Part shown: positions 18,424 to 27,923 of the stretch, one piece after another
Position numbering within the stretch: position 1 is the first letter of the stretch
Layout: each line of letters starts with the position of its first letter
Assembly: GCA_002748425.1 (NCBI GenBank)
Contig: PDSJ01000032.1
Span: 1 to 62,031 of the forward strand
Direction: 5' to 3'
DNA: 62,031 nucleotides
DNA from: a candidate division KSB3 bacterium
GTDB lineage: Bacteria > Moduliflexota > Moduliflexia > Moduliflexales > Moduliflexaceae
Notes under the pieces: generated by a model
Told to the model about the DNA's origin: nothing
Databases searched by the model: none
The model's input: only the letters and a program-made list of their open reading frames with translations
Position numbers and translations under genes: made by a program

Positions 18424-18508
18424 GAAAGATATTGTGAGCTGTTTGGCTGAAGTCGCGATCTGGAGAGCGTTTCCATAACTACACTACGGCAAGAGGAAAG
18501 AAGGAAAT

Positions 18509-19183
18509 ATGATCTCAGTCCAACGTTTGATGATGTATCTTACGCCAATCTGGCTGCTGAATATCATGTGCAGAGTGTGGCCCAAAATGGTCATCGGTTT
18601 GCTCTGCCACTGGCTGAATGAAAAAAATCCCAACCTTGAGTACAGGAGACTGGCTAAACGACAGGGGAACTTTCTTCCTGTTGCTAAAAAATTTTCCAAG
18701 CTCTCTGATTTAAGTATTATATATCTTCTGAAGCAAGATGAAAGTTTATGGAAACTGTATATCCCCGGGCTTGGAAAGATGATATCTCTTGGAGCTCTCC
18801 GCTATATATTCCTGGAAATCATCTTTGAGCTCGGAGGAAAGGAAGGACGAGACAAAGTAAAAAGCATTATCGGAACGTGTCGGGCGACACTGGGAGGGAA
18901 GATCCTGGACGGCATGTTCAGTCATTTCAAAATAGAAACCGTTCTTGACTTATTTGAAGCACTGCCTCCGGCAGAGGTCAGGTCGCTCTTGTCGTCTGGG
19001 CAGGAAAATGTTGTTGCGTTATGGCTGACTCACTGGGATTTAAGAATGAACGAACTGGGGAGGGCGCCTAAATCGCCATATTGGATTACGCAGTTTTCCG
19101 GAGAACGGGCCTATAAAATAGAAGAATTAATGAGGGGCTTAGATTTCAGAACGTCATTCAGAGGAGCGATAGAGGACTTATAA
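18509..19183 (+). CDS. Unrecognised protein, mostly helical
   Basis: The 224-residue protein has a hydrophobic N-terminus (about 5-35) and a second hydrophobic stretch near 90-110. The C-terminal part contains LFEALPPAEVRSLLSS, a sequence style seen in helical-repeat domains such as the MgtE N-domain; I do not claim homology. AAGAAGGAAAT precedes the ATG. It lies between the small membrane protein and the pentapeptide protein, probably in one transcript. Confidence 0.65.
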   Translation: MISVQRLMMYLTPIWLLNIMCRVWPKMVIGLLCHWLNEKNPNLEYRRLAKRQGNFLPVAKKFSKLSDLSIIYLLKQDESLWKLYIPGLGKMISLGALRYIFLEIIFELGGKEGRDKVKSIIGTCRATLGGKILDGMFSHFKIETVLDLFEALPPAEVRSLLSSGQENVVALWLTHWDLRMNELGRAPKSPYWITQFSGERAYKIEELMRGLDFRTSFRGAIEDL

Positions 19184-19260
19184 AGGAACATTTCAGCCGG
19201 ATACGGGAATTGTAACTCTCCTCTCCCTCATCCAGAAGTCATACTTAGAGGGACAAACTT

Positions 19261-19947
19261 ATGGCAGAAAAGGCGTATAGCAGACAGGAAATTTCTGATT
19301 TTATCTATGATGGGCAATCGTTTGAGAGAGCTGACCTGAGAGGGGCTGATTTATTCAAAATGGATTTGAGTGGCCAAAATTTTCAGGACGCTGATTTGAG
19401 TGAGGCCGATTTACGCGGAGCCATACTTGAGGGCGTGAATTTACGCGGCGCGAGTTTGCGCTGCGCGAATTTGAGACAAACAAATCTGAGACAGGCTGAT
19501 TTGACTGATGCTCAGCTTGAAAGAGCGAGCCTGCAGCGAGCGGATTTGACTGATGCCTGTTTAAAAAATGCTGTCCTTCGGTATGCCATTATGAAGAATG
19601 TGAATATAAGCGATACGGATTTCAGCGGGGCGGACCTCCGTGATGCAAACCTTAACGGAGCGATTGGGGCCTTGACAGCGAATTTCCATGATGCCAGAAT
19701 GGAAGACGCTCATGTGAGATACACTGAGCTTGATGTGCTTGAAATGGCTTCTTCTAACGTAAAAGGCGGTAGCAAGCATCCGGATCGGGGCTGGAGAGCG
19801 TATGTCTTTAAAAATGTGAAGACTTCTTGGGTGGAGTTTGCCCGTGAATGGCTTGATTGGATGGTTATCCCGTTTCGTATAGTCAAAAAACTTCTTGTCG
19901 GACTTTTTCGCGTAATAACAGTACCACTCCGTTTCTTTCGTTCATAG
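19261..19947 (+). CDS. Pentapeptide-repeat protein with C-terminal membrane motif
   Basis: The 228-residue protein has about 24 A(D/N)LxX pentapeptides between residues 18 and 160 (FERADLRGADLF onward), predicting a right-handed quadrilateral beta helix. After a linker, the last 35 residues (from WLDWMVIPFRIV) form an amphipathic or membrane-binding segment ending in VPLRFFRS. That segment resembles the N-terminal region of the protein at 17561. Pentapeptide proteins have diverse roles, and no partner such as gyrase is implied here. The predicted membrane anchor suggests a scaffold at the inner membrane. Confidence 0.85.
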   Translation: MAEKAYSRQEISDFIYDGQSFERADLRGADLFKMDLSGQNFQDADLSEADLRGAILEGVNLRGASLRCANLRQTNLRQADLTDAQLERASLQRADLTDACLKNAVLRYAIMKNVNISDTDFSGADLRDANLNGAIGALTANFHDARMEDAHVRYTELDVLEMASSNVKGGSKHPDRGWRAYVFKNVKTSWVEFAREWLDWMVIPFRIVKKLLVGLFRVITVPLRFFRS

Positions 19948-20250
19948 TTGAGCACCACGCTTCCTGAAAACTCTGAAGAAAAGCCGCAAAGAGGCGATTC
20001 GAGATTCATCTTTGCTATATCCAGATAAAAATCCTTATATCGTGAAGAAGAAAGCGGGGTCCTGAAAAATCTTTCAGGCATTGCTCTTGTCAATCATGTA
20101 CACGCTGGCAAGCAGAGATGGCGTGAATTTCATCATATTTTGTAGAAAAATGTTGACGTGAAAAATAGGATATATTTTACATGAATCTGTTATGAGTTCT
20201 GCTGATGTGATTTTTCCACTTATGAGGCGTAAAGCTGGAGAGGAAGATGT
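19948..20250. other. Intergenic region before the chemoreceptor
   Basis: There is no convincing gene in these 303 bases. The last 100 bases are AT-rich, with TTGACG near 20152, but I see no well-spaced -10. Confidence 0.4.
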
Positions 20251-21984
20251 ATGTTTGGAAGCGTACAAGCAAAATTAACTGTATTATTCCTGTTTTTCTC
20301 GTTGGTTCCTCTTGCTGTGTTGTATGTCGTGCTGGGTTTTCCGGAAATTACCGGAGCCGTTTTGTCCACTGTGCTGATCTCTTTGGCCGTCTCGTTGATT
20401 CTGGCGCTGATACTGGCGGGCCGATTTGCAGTCCCAATCGCTTTAGCGGTCGATATGATCTGGAAAGTGGCGTGTGGAGAATTGAGTCATGCGCCTTCAC
20501 ACAGACTCTCCAGCGATGAACGCGGTCATTTGTTTCTCGCCTGCGGCGAGTTAAGGAAGTATCTAAAAGGCATCAAAGGGTTTATCCAGGATCTCGCCCA
20601 GGGAAATTTCAGCCGCGAATTTCAGGCCCGCTCCGATTCTGATGAATTGGGACAGGCCTGCAGGGACTTGGCGCAGTACACCAGACATCTCTCCGGCTTG
20701 GCACAAAATCTTGCAGAAGGTAGTCTGCAATCGACAAGCATTGTTCCCGTATCTGATCGTGATGAATTCGGCATTGCATTGCAACGTGCATCTTCCGGTG
20801 GTTTGTATGAAGTGGTGACACGTTTTCAGGAGACTGTCAGGAATATACTCGCAACCAGTCAGGATGTCGTCACCCGATCAGGCGCTGAAATTCAGAGTAT
20901 CGAACGATTGCTGATCTCAGCCGAAGGGACTTCGTCATCAATGGCGGAAATGCAGGCCAGTATTGAAGAAATCGGGATGAATATTGAAGCATTGGCTGCC
21001 TCGATCGAAGCGACTTCCACCTCGATTAACGAAATGGGTTCTTCGATCAGTCAGATTACCAGAAATTCCGAAAAGCTGTCGGAGTTTGTCAAAACAACAT
21101 CCGGAATTATTGCTCAGGCCGTCAGTGGGATGGAAAAGGTGTCGGAGAATGCTGAGAATTCTAAAATCCTGTCCAGTGATACCATGCGGGACGCCTCGAA
21201 AGGACAGGAAGCGATGAAAAGCATGAGCGAAAGCGTGGAAATGATTAGTGAGACCGTAGAATCGGCTTCCGTAGTCGTCCGAAAGATGGAAGCCCGTTCC
21301 GACGAGATTGGTTCTGTACTGGATGTTATCGATGAGATCGCCGATCAGACTTCGCTGCTGGCTTTGAACGCCTCAATTATTGCAGCCCAGGCTGGCGAAC
21401 ATGGCCGTGGTTTTGCGGTGGTCGCTGATGAAATTAAGGAACTGGCGACCCGTGTGTCGGAGTCGACGAAAGAAATTTCACGTATTGTGAAAACCGTCCA
21501 GAAAGATTCCGCCCAAGCCGTAGAAGCGATGGATAAAGGCAATGCCCAGGTAAAGGAAGGTTTGAAACTCGCTCGTTTTGCCGGAGATGCCCTGGAAAAG
21601 ATTATCCTGGGCGCACAGTGGTCGGCTAATGTGGCAAATGAAATTGCTGATGCCATCCAGGAACAAACTGCCATGAGTCAAAGCATCGAGAATTCGATTC
21701 AGGATGTGGTGAATGTTGCGACTGAAAATACACGAGCAAGCAAAGAGCAGGAAGTCGGTGCTTCCAGAGTAATGGAGGCGGTCGCTAAAATGACGGACCT
21801 GGCGGATCAGGTCCATCGGACGACAATCGAACAGACAAAAGGTACGGACGAAGTGATTAGCGCAACTGAAAACATGTCTTCTTTGGTACGGAACAGTGTA
21901 AAAAATACACAGCAACTCATGGATGCCGCCCAGAATCTCTTCCACCAGGCAGAAGTCCTGAGTGAGGTACTCGAAAGCAGATAA
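20251..21984 (+). CDS. Methyl-accepting chemotaxis protein without sensory ectodomain, tandem HAMP-like units
   Basis: The 577-residue receptor starts with two close transmembrane segments (about 8-27 and 34-56) separated by a very short loop, so there is no periplasmic ligand domain. Three HAMP-like units follow between residues 56 and 185, each with a G-(E/N/S)-(L/F) entry and a D-E-x-G/DEFG hinge (SSDERG, DSDELG, DRDEFG). The C-terminal half is the coiled-coil signalling domain with hairpin tip [14 protein letters not shown] and [15 protein letters not shown]. Input may come from the membrane or a partner. No che genes are in the window. Confidence 0.9.
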   Translation: MFGSVQAKLTVLFLFFSLVPLAVLYVVLGFPEITGAVLSTVLISLAVSLILALILAGRFAVPIALAVDMIWKVACGELSHAPSHRLSSDERGHLFLACGELRKYLKGIKGFIQDLAQGNFSREFQARSDSDELGQACRDLAQYTRHLSGLAQNLAEGSLQSTSIVPVSDRDEFGIALQRASSGGLYEVVTRFQETVRNILATSQDVVTRSGAEIQSIERLLISAEGTSSSMAEMQASIEEIGMNIEALAASIEATSTSINEMGSSISQITRNSEKLSEFVKTTSGIIAQAVSGMEKVSENAENSKILSSDTMRDASKGQEAMKSMSESVEMISETVESASVVVRKMEARSDEIGSVLDVIDEIADQTSLLALNASIIAAQAGEHGRGFAVVADEIKELATRVSESTKEISRIVKTVQKDSAQAVEAMDKGNAQVKEGLKLARFAGDALEKIILGAQWSANVANEIADAIQEQTAMSQSIENSIQDVVNVATENTRASKEQEVGASRVMEAVAKMTDLADQVHRTTIEQTKGTDEVISATENMSSLVRNSVKNTQQLMDAAQNLFHQAEVLSEVLESR

Positions 21985-22022
21985 GCCCCCTTCAGCGCAG
22001 CCATACATCTCCTGTTGTTCCT

Positions 22023-22050
22023 GCAGCCGCCTTTGGTGTGGCTGCTTTTT
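22023..22050 (+). terminator. Terminator after the chemoreceptor gene
   Basis: The stem GCAGCC/GGCTGC (22023-22028 with 22040-22045) is followed by five T residues. Confidence 0.75.
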
Positions 22051-22070
22051 GTTCCCAAGACATCAACAAT

Positions 22071-22307
22071 TTAAAGGCAGCAAGACTGGCCGGCTTGTGT
22101 TGCTGCTGAAACAGTTTGGCTCGCTGTAATCGGCTGCCAGGATTGCTTCTCCTGCTTGCTGAATGTGTTTGACAAGATTGTTATTGCTCGCGTCTTCCAG
22201 CCTGTGAGGGCTTGGTGATGATCCCACTCTTTAACAGTTGAGCGAAATCCGGTGAAGCTCCGATGGGGTTCTCGGAGAGAATGCTTTCCGATGACCTTGT
22301 TGATCAT
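22071..22307 (-). pseudogene. Possible small or decayed gene
   Basis: A strong ribosome binding site (GGAGAGGAG) precedes the ATG at 22307. The 78-codon frame that follows looks un-protein-like after about residue 20. Segments in the other two frames (FAQLLKSGIITKPSQA, then NNNLVKHIQQAGEAILAADY) look more natural. This would fit a short gene broken by two frameshifts. No family is recognised and the reading is subjective. Confidence 0.25.
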
Positions 22308-22796
22308 CAGATCTCCTCTCCATAATGTCTCAAAATTTTTACGATGCTAGTCTCACAGTCATCTGGATAAATAGCAGGAAGAGATGGGCTTCAGGGGAAG
22401 ATAAAGTTCAGAGAAAAGACGTATAAAAACAGAATATAATTTATAATTTTAAAAGGACTTTTATAGAAAAATTTTTTAAAAAATGTGTAAGATGAACAAG
22501 TCAGGTCCTCTCACGCTGAGGATTTTACTGACAAACTTGAACTGTTGAGTTCAAGGTGCAATGAAGGAAGTTTGTTGAGGAGGGAAATGAGCTGCGGAGG
22601 CGCGCTGGAGGGCCTGAATGCTCCCTGTAAGGCCAAACTCAAGAAAAAATTTCATCTGAAAATTTCTGTTCTCATGGCGAAAATAAGTAATTTCTATCTT
22701 ATTGTTTATAAATGGTTTATCAGATACGATCTCCCGAAACGCCCATTATACAGGGATACGTCCTTTAAAAAAATCAAGACTTGCCGTAATTTTCTG
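22308..22796. other. Intergenic region upstream of hup
   Basis: This is a stretch of about 490 AT-rich bases without a supported gene. A 95-codon plus-strand frame (22545-22832) runs over the hup promoter and has low-complexity, Cys/Lys-rich content, so I do not annotate it. Confidence 0.4.
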
Positions 22797-22825
22797 TTGA
22801 CGTTAGGAGGGGCTTTTGCTATGTT
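22797..22825 (+). promoter_or_regulatory. Promoter for hup
   Basis: TTGACG, 17 bases, TATGTT. The leader before the hup ATG is about 155 bases. Confidence 0.65.
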
Positions 22826-22989
22826 ACATTGACCATATCCAGATTAAAGCAAACCGTAGTTCTTTCGGCGGGAATTTTTTTTGAACCGGGACATGATTTT
22901 AGCGTTGTCCCAGCATTTTCAGGCACACCTCAAGTGGGTTGTGTTTTTAGGGTCACTAACATTTAACAGCATGAGGAGGAATTTGGATT

Positions 22990-23265
22990 ATGAATAAGGA
23001 TTCTTTAATTGGAGCAATGGCAGAAAAATCAGGGTTAACCAGAAAAGATTGTGAGAATGCTTTAAATGCGTTTGTGGATAGCGTGAGTGATGCGTTGACC
23101 AAAAAAGAAAAAGTGACCTTGATCGGTTTCGGTACATTCTCTGTTGTTACCAGGGCTGCCCGTACGGGACGCAATCCCAGTACCGGAGCACCGATGGATA
23201 TTCCCGCAAAGGATGTCCCAAAATTCAGTCCCGGCACAAGCCTGAAAGAAAAAATCGCCGGCTGA
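22990..23265 (+). CDS. hup: DNA-binding protein HU
   Basis: The 91-residue nucleoid protein bends and compacts DNA as a dimer. It has the family core GFGTFSVVTRAARTGRNPSTGAPMDIP with the DNA-contacting Arg-rich arm and the RNP turn, plus an N-terminal helix pair (LIGAMAEKSGL). AGGAGG lies before the ATG. The size is standard. Confidence 0.97.
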   Translation: MNKDSLIGAMAEKSGLTRKDCENALNAFVDSVSDALTKKEKVTLIGFGTFSVVTRAARTGRNPSTGAPMDIPAKDVPKFSPGTSLKEKIAG

Positions 23266-23519
23266 TGCCGGGGTGGGCCTTGATCAAAATTTATCCAGTG
23301 CCTCATGAGACGCCCACGATGATCGTGAGGTGCCAGAGTGACGTTGTCATACTCATACCATACAGAAAGGAAGGAAAAAGCTGCAAAGTGATTTTTTTCT
23401 CTCTGGGAGATGTGAAGAGAGAAGAGTTGAAGTGTGAAAGGGAAAAATAACGGTAAAGAAAATTACTTTGCAGCTTTCGTATATCTGTGGAACAGCAGCT
23501 CGAAGGTTCGATAAAGGGA

Positions 23520-23741
23520 ATGATGCAATTTATTGCCGAAGCACTGGTTGATGAGCCGGCGAGTGTTATGGTTGTTGAAATTCAAGGTGGTCAGAGTACG
23601 ATTGTTGAGCTGAGCGTTGCTGAACAGGATCGTGGGAAGATCATCGGTCGTCAAGGCAGAACTGCAGATGCTATGCGAACACTGCTCAAAGCCGTTGGCA
23701 GAAAGGCTGGAAAAACGTATATTTTAGAAATTATTGACTGA
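23520..23741 (+). CDS. khpA: KH-domain RNA-binding protein KhpA
   Basis: This is a small single-KH RNA-binding protein, a partner of KhpB in many bacteria. The KH core is GKIIGRQGRTADAMRTLL, containing the GxxG loop, and the C-terminal strand is YILEIID. The ATG at 23520 (or 23523) gives 73 residues, matching the family. A GTG at 23487 would add 11 residues with no better ribosome binding site. The usual neighbours rpsP and rimM are not present here. Confidence 0.9.
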   Translation: MMQFIAEALVDEPASVMVVEIQGGQSTIVELSVAEQDRGKIIGRQGRTADAMRTLLKAVGRKAGKTYILEIID

Positions 23742-23852
23742 GCCTCTCTCTCCTGCCCTTATCTGTTGCATTTTACCCCAAGTCTTTATTTCATAGCACT
23801 TGCCCTCCTAAAGAGCAAGTCATCGGAACGAATTGACTCTCAGGTCAGCTCG

Positions 23853-24404
23853 TTATGGTTTTTTTAATCCCCGCCAAATGCCGATTCCTCCCATGGCCAC
23901 AGAAGGAATGCCGATTGTGAGGACAGCTCTGAGGTCTTCTACATATTGCCGGGTGTTGAGAAGGAGCTGCTGCACGATGTGCTGAAACTGTCCCCAGTCG
24001 ACCGTAACGACACCGTAATGACTCAAAAGAATTATGCCACAGTAAAGTCCTCCTACGATAAATTTGGCTGTTCTGGTAAGCAGACGGAGAAAATAGCCGA
24101 TGCAGAAGCCTATGAAAAAGCTCAGCCCCCCTTCAGTAAGATAAGGGGCCAGCATTATAAGAAGATGAGGCTGGCGCGCATTCGTTCTGTCTGAGGGCAG
24201 AAGCGCACGCGATGTGGCACTGTGCCGCTCTTCAGAGAAATTGCCGGATGAAAAGCCGCTATGGGGTGTCGGTGATGAATCTGTTTTTGACGCAGAGATG
24301 TACCCATAGCCTCGAATGCCAAGACCGACACAAAACAGCAACAGGACGAGCAGGAGCAGCCAGCGGTCTTTTCTTCGTGAGCGCGCTTGATGTTTTTCAG
24401 TCAT
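23853..24404 (-). CDS. FUN14-domain membrane protein
   Basis: From the ATG at 24404 the protein has about 183 residues: a basic N-terminus, a transmembrane helix near 15-35, a Ser/Thr-rich linker, and a C-terminal FUN14-like domain of about 95 residues. That domain reads GGLSFFIGFCIGYFLRLL, has further hydrophobic segments, and ends IGIWRGLKKP. The Gly-x3-Gly helices and the Val-Asp-Trp motif before the amphipathic stretch are typical. FUNDC1 is a mitophagy receptor in animals; bacterial roles are unknown. The frame opens at 24497, but a promoter-like TTGACA lies across that start, so 24404 is preferred. Confidence 0.7.
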   Translation of the reverse strand: MTEKHQARSRRKDRWLLLLVLLLFCVGLGIRGYGYISASKTDSSPTPHSGFSSGNFSEERHSATSRALLPSDRTNARQPHLLIMLAPYLTEGGLSFFIGFCIGYFLRLLTRTAKFIVGGLYCGIILLSHYGVVTVDWGQFQHIVQQLLLNTRQYVEDLRAVLTIGIPSVAMGGIGIWRGLKKP

Positions 24405-24512
24405 AGTATGTCGTAGAGATATATCTTGCGTTATCAAAAAGAATCGAAAAAGCCCTCTCTTCAAAAGACGAGTATGATGCGCTTCTTCTTCTGTCAAGAA
24501 CTTATTTTTTGA

Positions 24513-24541
24513 TTGACATTCCGCAACATCTTGTGTATTCT
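24513..24541 (+). promoter_or_regulatory. Promoter for the SH3/FGE gene
   Basis: TTGACA, 17 bases, TATTCT, giving a leader of about 75 bases to the ATG at 24625. A minus-strand TTGACA at about 24499-24504 faces the other way for the FUN14 gene, making a divergent promoter region. Confidence 0.7.
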
Positions 24542-24624
24542 ATACAAAAAGAAGCTTAACTGTGCCTGAAAGAATCTCCTGCCTTTCAGGCCCATGCTAA
24601 CAGGAGTAAAGGAGAACAAACGTT

Positions 24625-25686
24625 ATGAAACCGCAAATTTTCCGGCAGCTGCTCTGCCTGATCGTCTCTGCTTTGGGGCTTATGACATGCCAACAAACGT
24701 TTGCATCACAAAGATTTTACGTAAATAATACGCGAGTGAATTTACGTTCGAGTCCGACAGCCTCCAGAGAGAACATTCTGGGAACTCTTGAGAGAGACAC
24801 AGAGCTTGAGATGCTGTCGAAGCAAGGCAGATGGCTGCGGGTTCGCTCGATTGACGGACGCGAAGGCTGGGTCTCTGAATGGGTGTTGGCCTCAAAGGAC
24901 GACTTCAGCGACGCAAAGCACGACATCCCTCAGCCTAAGTTTGACAAGCCGCGAACTGACGTACTCTCCCCTGAGAAGGTCTCGCGCACAGGCCCTGTGA
25001 GAACCGGAAGTTCACAGGACATGATTTTCATCCCTGGGGGCACGACGATCGTTGGGAGCACTGAGAATGAGATTCAGGCTCTGGTGAGACAGGAAGGGAT
25101 CTCCGAAGACATGCTGCGTGATGAGCGCCCCCAAAAAAATATTGTGTATCAAGGGTTCTACATCGACCGCTATGAAGTGACGAACGCGGAGTATAAACAC
25201 TTTGTTGATGCTGCCCGCTACCAGCCGCCATTGAATTGGGAAGGAGACAACTATCCCACAGGTACGGGAACGCTGCCGGTGACGTTCATCTCCTGGGATG
25301 ACGCTCATGCATACGCTGAATGGGCCGGAAAACGTCTCCCGACCTCTGAAGAATGGGAAATCGCATCAAGGGGACCGGACGCGTTCGTCTATCCTTGGGG
25401 AGAATCCTCCACTGGACGAAATCTCAATATTAATCGTCGCCAAAATGGGCCGGCAGAAGTTGGAAGCTATGCGAATGACCTGAGCGCTTACGGCGTTAAT
25501 GATATGGGAGGCAATGTGATGGAATGGACCGCAAGCCACTATGCAGGCTCCGAAAATTTCTTTATACTCAAAGGAAGTTCATGGGTCGGGAAGCTCTTTG
25601 AGGCTCGAGGGGCCAATAAAACACCGGGCGAAGCAATATATCAGTTGAGTCATATCGGCTTTCGTTGCGCAAAAGATGCTGAATAA
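24625..25686 (+). CDS. Secreted SH3-domain plus formylglycine-generating-enzyme-like protein
   Basis: The 353-residue protein has a signal peptide (about 1-27), a bacterial SH3 domain (about 30-90; VNLRSSPTASRENILGTL...WVSEWVL) and a C-terminal sulfatase-modifying-factor fold (about 130-350; DRYEVTNAEYKHFV, WAGKRLPTSEEWEIASRG, GGNVMEWTASHY, GFRCAKD). The cysteines needed for formylglycine generation are not evident, so it is probably a binding or structural member of the fold in the periplasm. A strong AAAGGAG precedes the ATG. It is monocistronic, converging with prs. Confidence 0.9.
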   Translation: MKPQIFRQLLCLIVSALGLMTCQQTFASQRFYVNNTRVNLRSSPTASRENILGTLERDTELEMLSKQGRWLRVRSIDGREGWVSEWVLASKDDFSDAKHDIPQPKFDKPRTDVLSPEKVSRTGPVRTGSSQDMIFIPGGTTIVGSTENEIQALVRQEGISEDMLRDERPQKNIVYQGFYIDRYEVTNAEYKHFVDAARYQPPLNWEGDNYPTGTGTLPVTFISWDDAHAYAEWAGKRLPTSEEWEIASRGPDAFVYPWGESSTGRNLNINRRQNGPAEVGSYANDLSAYGVNDMGGNVMEWTASHYAGSENFFILKGSSWVGKLFEARGANKTPGEAIYQLSHIGFRCAKDAE

Positions 25687-25706
25687 GGAAGATTTTGCTG
25701 TGTATG

Positions 25707-25729
25707 GAGTCCACTTGAAAAGCGGACTC
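25707..25729. terminator. Possible bidirectional hairpin between converging genes
   Basis: The stem GAGTCC/GGACTC is extended by CTT/AAG across one mismatch. It lies between the stop at 25686 and the prs stop at 25746. No T run follows on either strand, so termination is uncertain. Confidence 0.35.
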
Positions 25730-25745
25730 GTATGTAAGCTGAGAG

Positions 25746-26690
25746 CTAGCGGAATAATTTGCTGATTGAGTCAGCGTTATGAATTCGCATAATTGCATCA
25801 CCCAGCAAGGGAGCCACTGACAAGACGTGAAATTTATCGTATTGCGAGCGCTTAGCCTGCAAGGGGATGGAGTCTGTCACGACCAGTTCTTCGAGCTCTG
25901 TTTGCCGTAAGCGTTCTATGGCATGTCCGCTTAGGACCGGATGGACGGCAGCGGCGGAGATGTTGTTGACCCCATGTTTTTTCAGGAAGTGTATCGCTTC
26001 AACCAGCGTGCCGCCTGAAGCAACTTCATCGTCGATAATAAGAGCATCTTTCCCTTCGACATCTCCAATAAGATGTACGGCTTTTGCTTTTTCGTCGTCA
26101 TCGTCCCGACGTTTATCAATAATGGCAATCGGGAGATTGAGACGATTTGCGTAACGGCCGATGCTTTTTGATTCCCCAACATCGCCGGCCACCAAGACGG
26201 TATTGCTGATATCTTTTCCGCGAAAATAATCACAAATTAAAGGCGCAGCAATCAATTGATCGATCGGCATGTGAAAGAAGCCCTGAATTTGGGGTGAGTG
26301 AAGATCCATCGTCAGTACCCGATCGGCACCGGCTGTCTGGAGTAGATCGGCAATGAGGCGGGCGGTAATCGAAATCCTCGGCTTATCCTTTTTGTCGGAC
26401 CGAACATAGGGGAAGTAAGGAATAACGGCCGTGATACGTTCTGCTGATGCGTAACGGAGCGCATCGATCATGATCATCAATTCCATGACGCCTTCATTGA
26501 CCGGAGGGCAAGAGGTCTGAACAACAAACACATCAGCGCCACGTACATTTTCCATCAGACGCACCATGATGTTTTCATTACTGAAACGAATAATTTCCGC
26601 ATTACCCAGAGGAATTTCATTATATTCACAGATTGCACGGGCTAAGTCCGGGTGAGAACTCCCGGAAAAAACCTTTAATTCGCCTCTCAT
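25746..26690 (-). CDS. prs: Ribose-phosphate pyrophosphokinase
   Basis: The 314-residue enzyme makes PRPP from ribose-5-phosphate and ATP for nucleotide, His and Trp synthesis. Family blocks are intact: SGSSHPDLA, QTSCPPVNEGVMELM, PYFPYVRSDKKDKPR, VLTMDLHSPQIQGFF. The PRPP-binding loop is IDDEVASGGTL rather than the common DDMIDTAGT, a known type of variation. GAGAGGTGG precedes the ATG. Confidence 0.96.
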   Translation of the reverse strand: MRGELKVFSGSSHPDLARAICEYNEIPLGNAEIIRFSNENIMVRLMENVRGADVFVVQTSCPPVNEGVMELMIMIDALRYASAERITAVIPYFPYVRSDKKDKPRISITARLIADLLQTAGADRVLTMDLHSPQIQGFFHMPIDQLIAAPLICDYFRGKDISNTVLVAGDVGESKSIGRYANRLNLPIAIIDKRRDDDDEKAKAVHLIGDVEGKDALIIDDEVASGGTLVEAIHFLKKHGVNNISAAAVHPVLSGHAIERLRQTELEELVVTDSIPLQAKRSQYDKFHVLSVAPLLGDAIMRIHNADSISKLFR

Positions 26691-26863
26691 GAGACCACCT
26701 CTCCCAGATGAACATTAATATTTTCATCACGCATCCTCTACGTCCAAACGTATGAATTGAACGTAAAAAATTCTGTCAAACAAAAACTGTGAGATTTTTT
26801 TATTTTTGGAAGAAGAATTTCTTCAGGGCACACGCTTACGCAGACGCAACTCCCATTTTACAT

Positions 26864-26892
26864 TTGACAACTTCTTTGTCTGATGATATACT
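26864..26892 (+). promoter_or_regulatory. Promoter upstream of the ftsQAZ genes
   Basis: TTGACA, 17 bases, TATACT. The leader to ftsQ is about 170 bases and includes a C4/G4 pairing near 26976-27000. It is not recognised as a riboswitch. Confidence 0.7.
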
Positions 26893-27070
26893 GACTTGAA
26901 TTATTTTGCGAACAGATTTACTTTTTAGATAAACCAGTTGTCGAGACTATTAGAAGATTGACAAACGTGCTGGAGAGCCCCTCGAAATTTTCCTTTGGGG
27001 GGACGGGCAGAACAGTGTTGCTCATCTTCTTACAGCAACGAATCTTGACGTGTACGCTATAGAAAGCGCT

Positions 27071-27787
27071 ATGACGAAAACACTGCTTCCGATCGTGTGT
27101 GTAAGTGTCTTGCTGATCTGCTGCGGTGGAGTTCTTTTTTACATGCACGCTTCTCCACGATTTGAAATTTCACGTCTTGGGATCCACGGGCTTTCCCGCT
27201 TGACGCCTGAAACGATTGTCAAGCATCTGGACATTCAAGCTCATACCAATATCTTTCAGGTTCGTCTCAATGAGATTCAGCGTAAACTGGAAGAAATGAC
27301 GTGGGTCAAAGAGGCCCGCGTGTTTCGGAGTTTTCCCCGGAAACTCAGTATTCGTTTGACTGAGCGCGTCCCGTTTGCGCTTGTGAAACTCGGGGAATTA
27401 TATCTTGTCGATCGAGACGGAGTGATTCTGGGCTCTCTGGCTTCGGGGAGTGAAATTCGCCTGCCGATTGTCACTGGATCGTTTATACAGAACGTCGATC
27501 AAGACACGGAGAACACAACGTTGAAAGAGGTCTTGCAGGCCCTGGCGGCTCTCATGCAATCGTCGTATGCGTTTTCACATCCCATCCGAAAGATGCGTAT
27601 TGACGGTCTCGAAAATGTGACCCTGATTCATGACGGTGAGTTCCCGGATATTTATCTGTCACTGCAAAATTATGCTGAGAGTTTTCAACGTTTGGAACGA
27701 ATTTATCCAAAGCTCAAACCCGAAACGCTGACGGCGATCGATCTGCGTTTTGACAAAAGGGTGATTCTAACGCCTAAAATTACGTGA
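27071..27787 (+). CDS. ftsQ: Cell division protein FtsQ/DivIB
   Basis: This bitopic divisome protein has a short cytoplasmic tail, a transmembrane helix (about 4-25) and a POTRA domain (about 30-100; FEISRLGIHGLSRLTPETIVKHL). The FtsQ beta domain follows (VKEARVFRSFPRKLSIRLTER, VDRDGVIL). It is placed directly before ftsA and ftsZ, which supports the call. The ATG at 27071 gives the usual short tail; a GTG at 27050 is possible. Confidence 0.92.
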   Translation: MTKTLLPIVCVSVLLICCGGVLFYMHASPRFEISRLGIHGLSRLTPETIVKHLDIQAHTNIFQVRLNEIQRKLEEMTWVKEARVFRSFPRKLSIRLTERVPFALVKLGELYLVDRDGVILGSLASGSEIRLPIVTGSFIQNVDQDTENTTLKEVLQALAALMQSSYAFSHPIRKMRIDGLENVTLIHDGEFPDIYLSLQNYAESFQRLERIYPKLKPETLTAIDLRFDKRVILTPKIT

Positions 27788-27923
27788 TGATGTAGAATAA
27801 ATCAATGATGTGTTCGTTTTTTATTTGACAAGATTACTTTATCGATTTCGGATTATGAAAGGCCCGGTTGCAGTTCTGGACAAGGTGGAATCATAAAGAA
27901 GTTGCGAAAGGTGGTGGGGACGC

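Noticed and set aside
22545..22832. 95-codon ORF before hup
   Set aside because: It runs through a clear promoter for hup and has odd composition.
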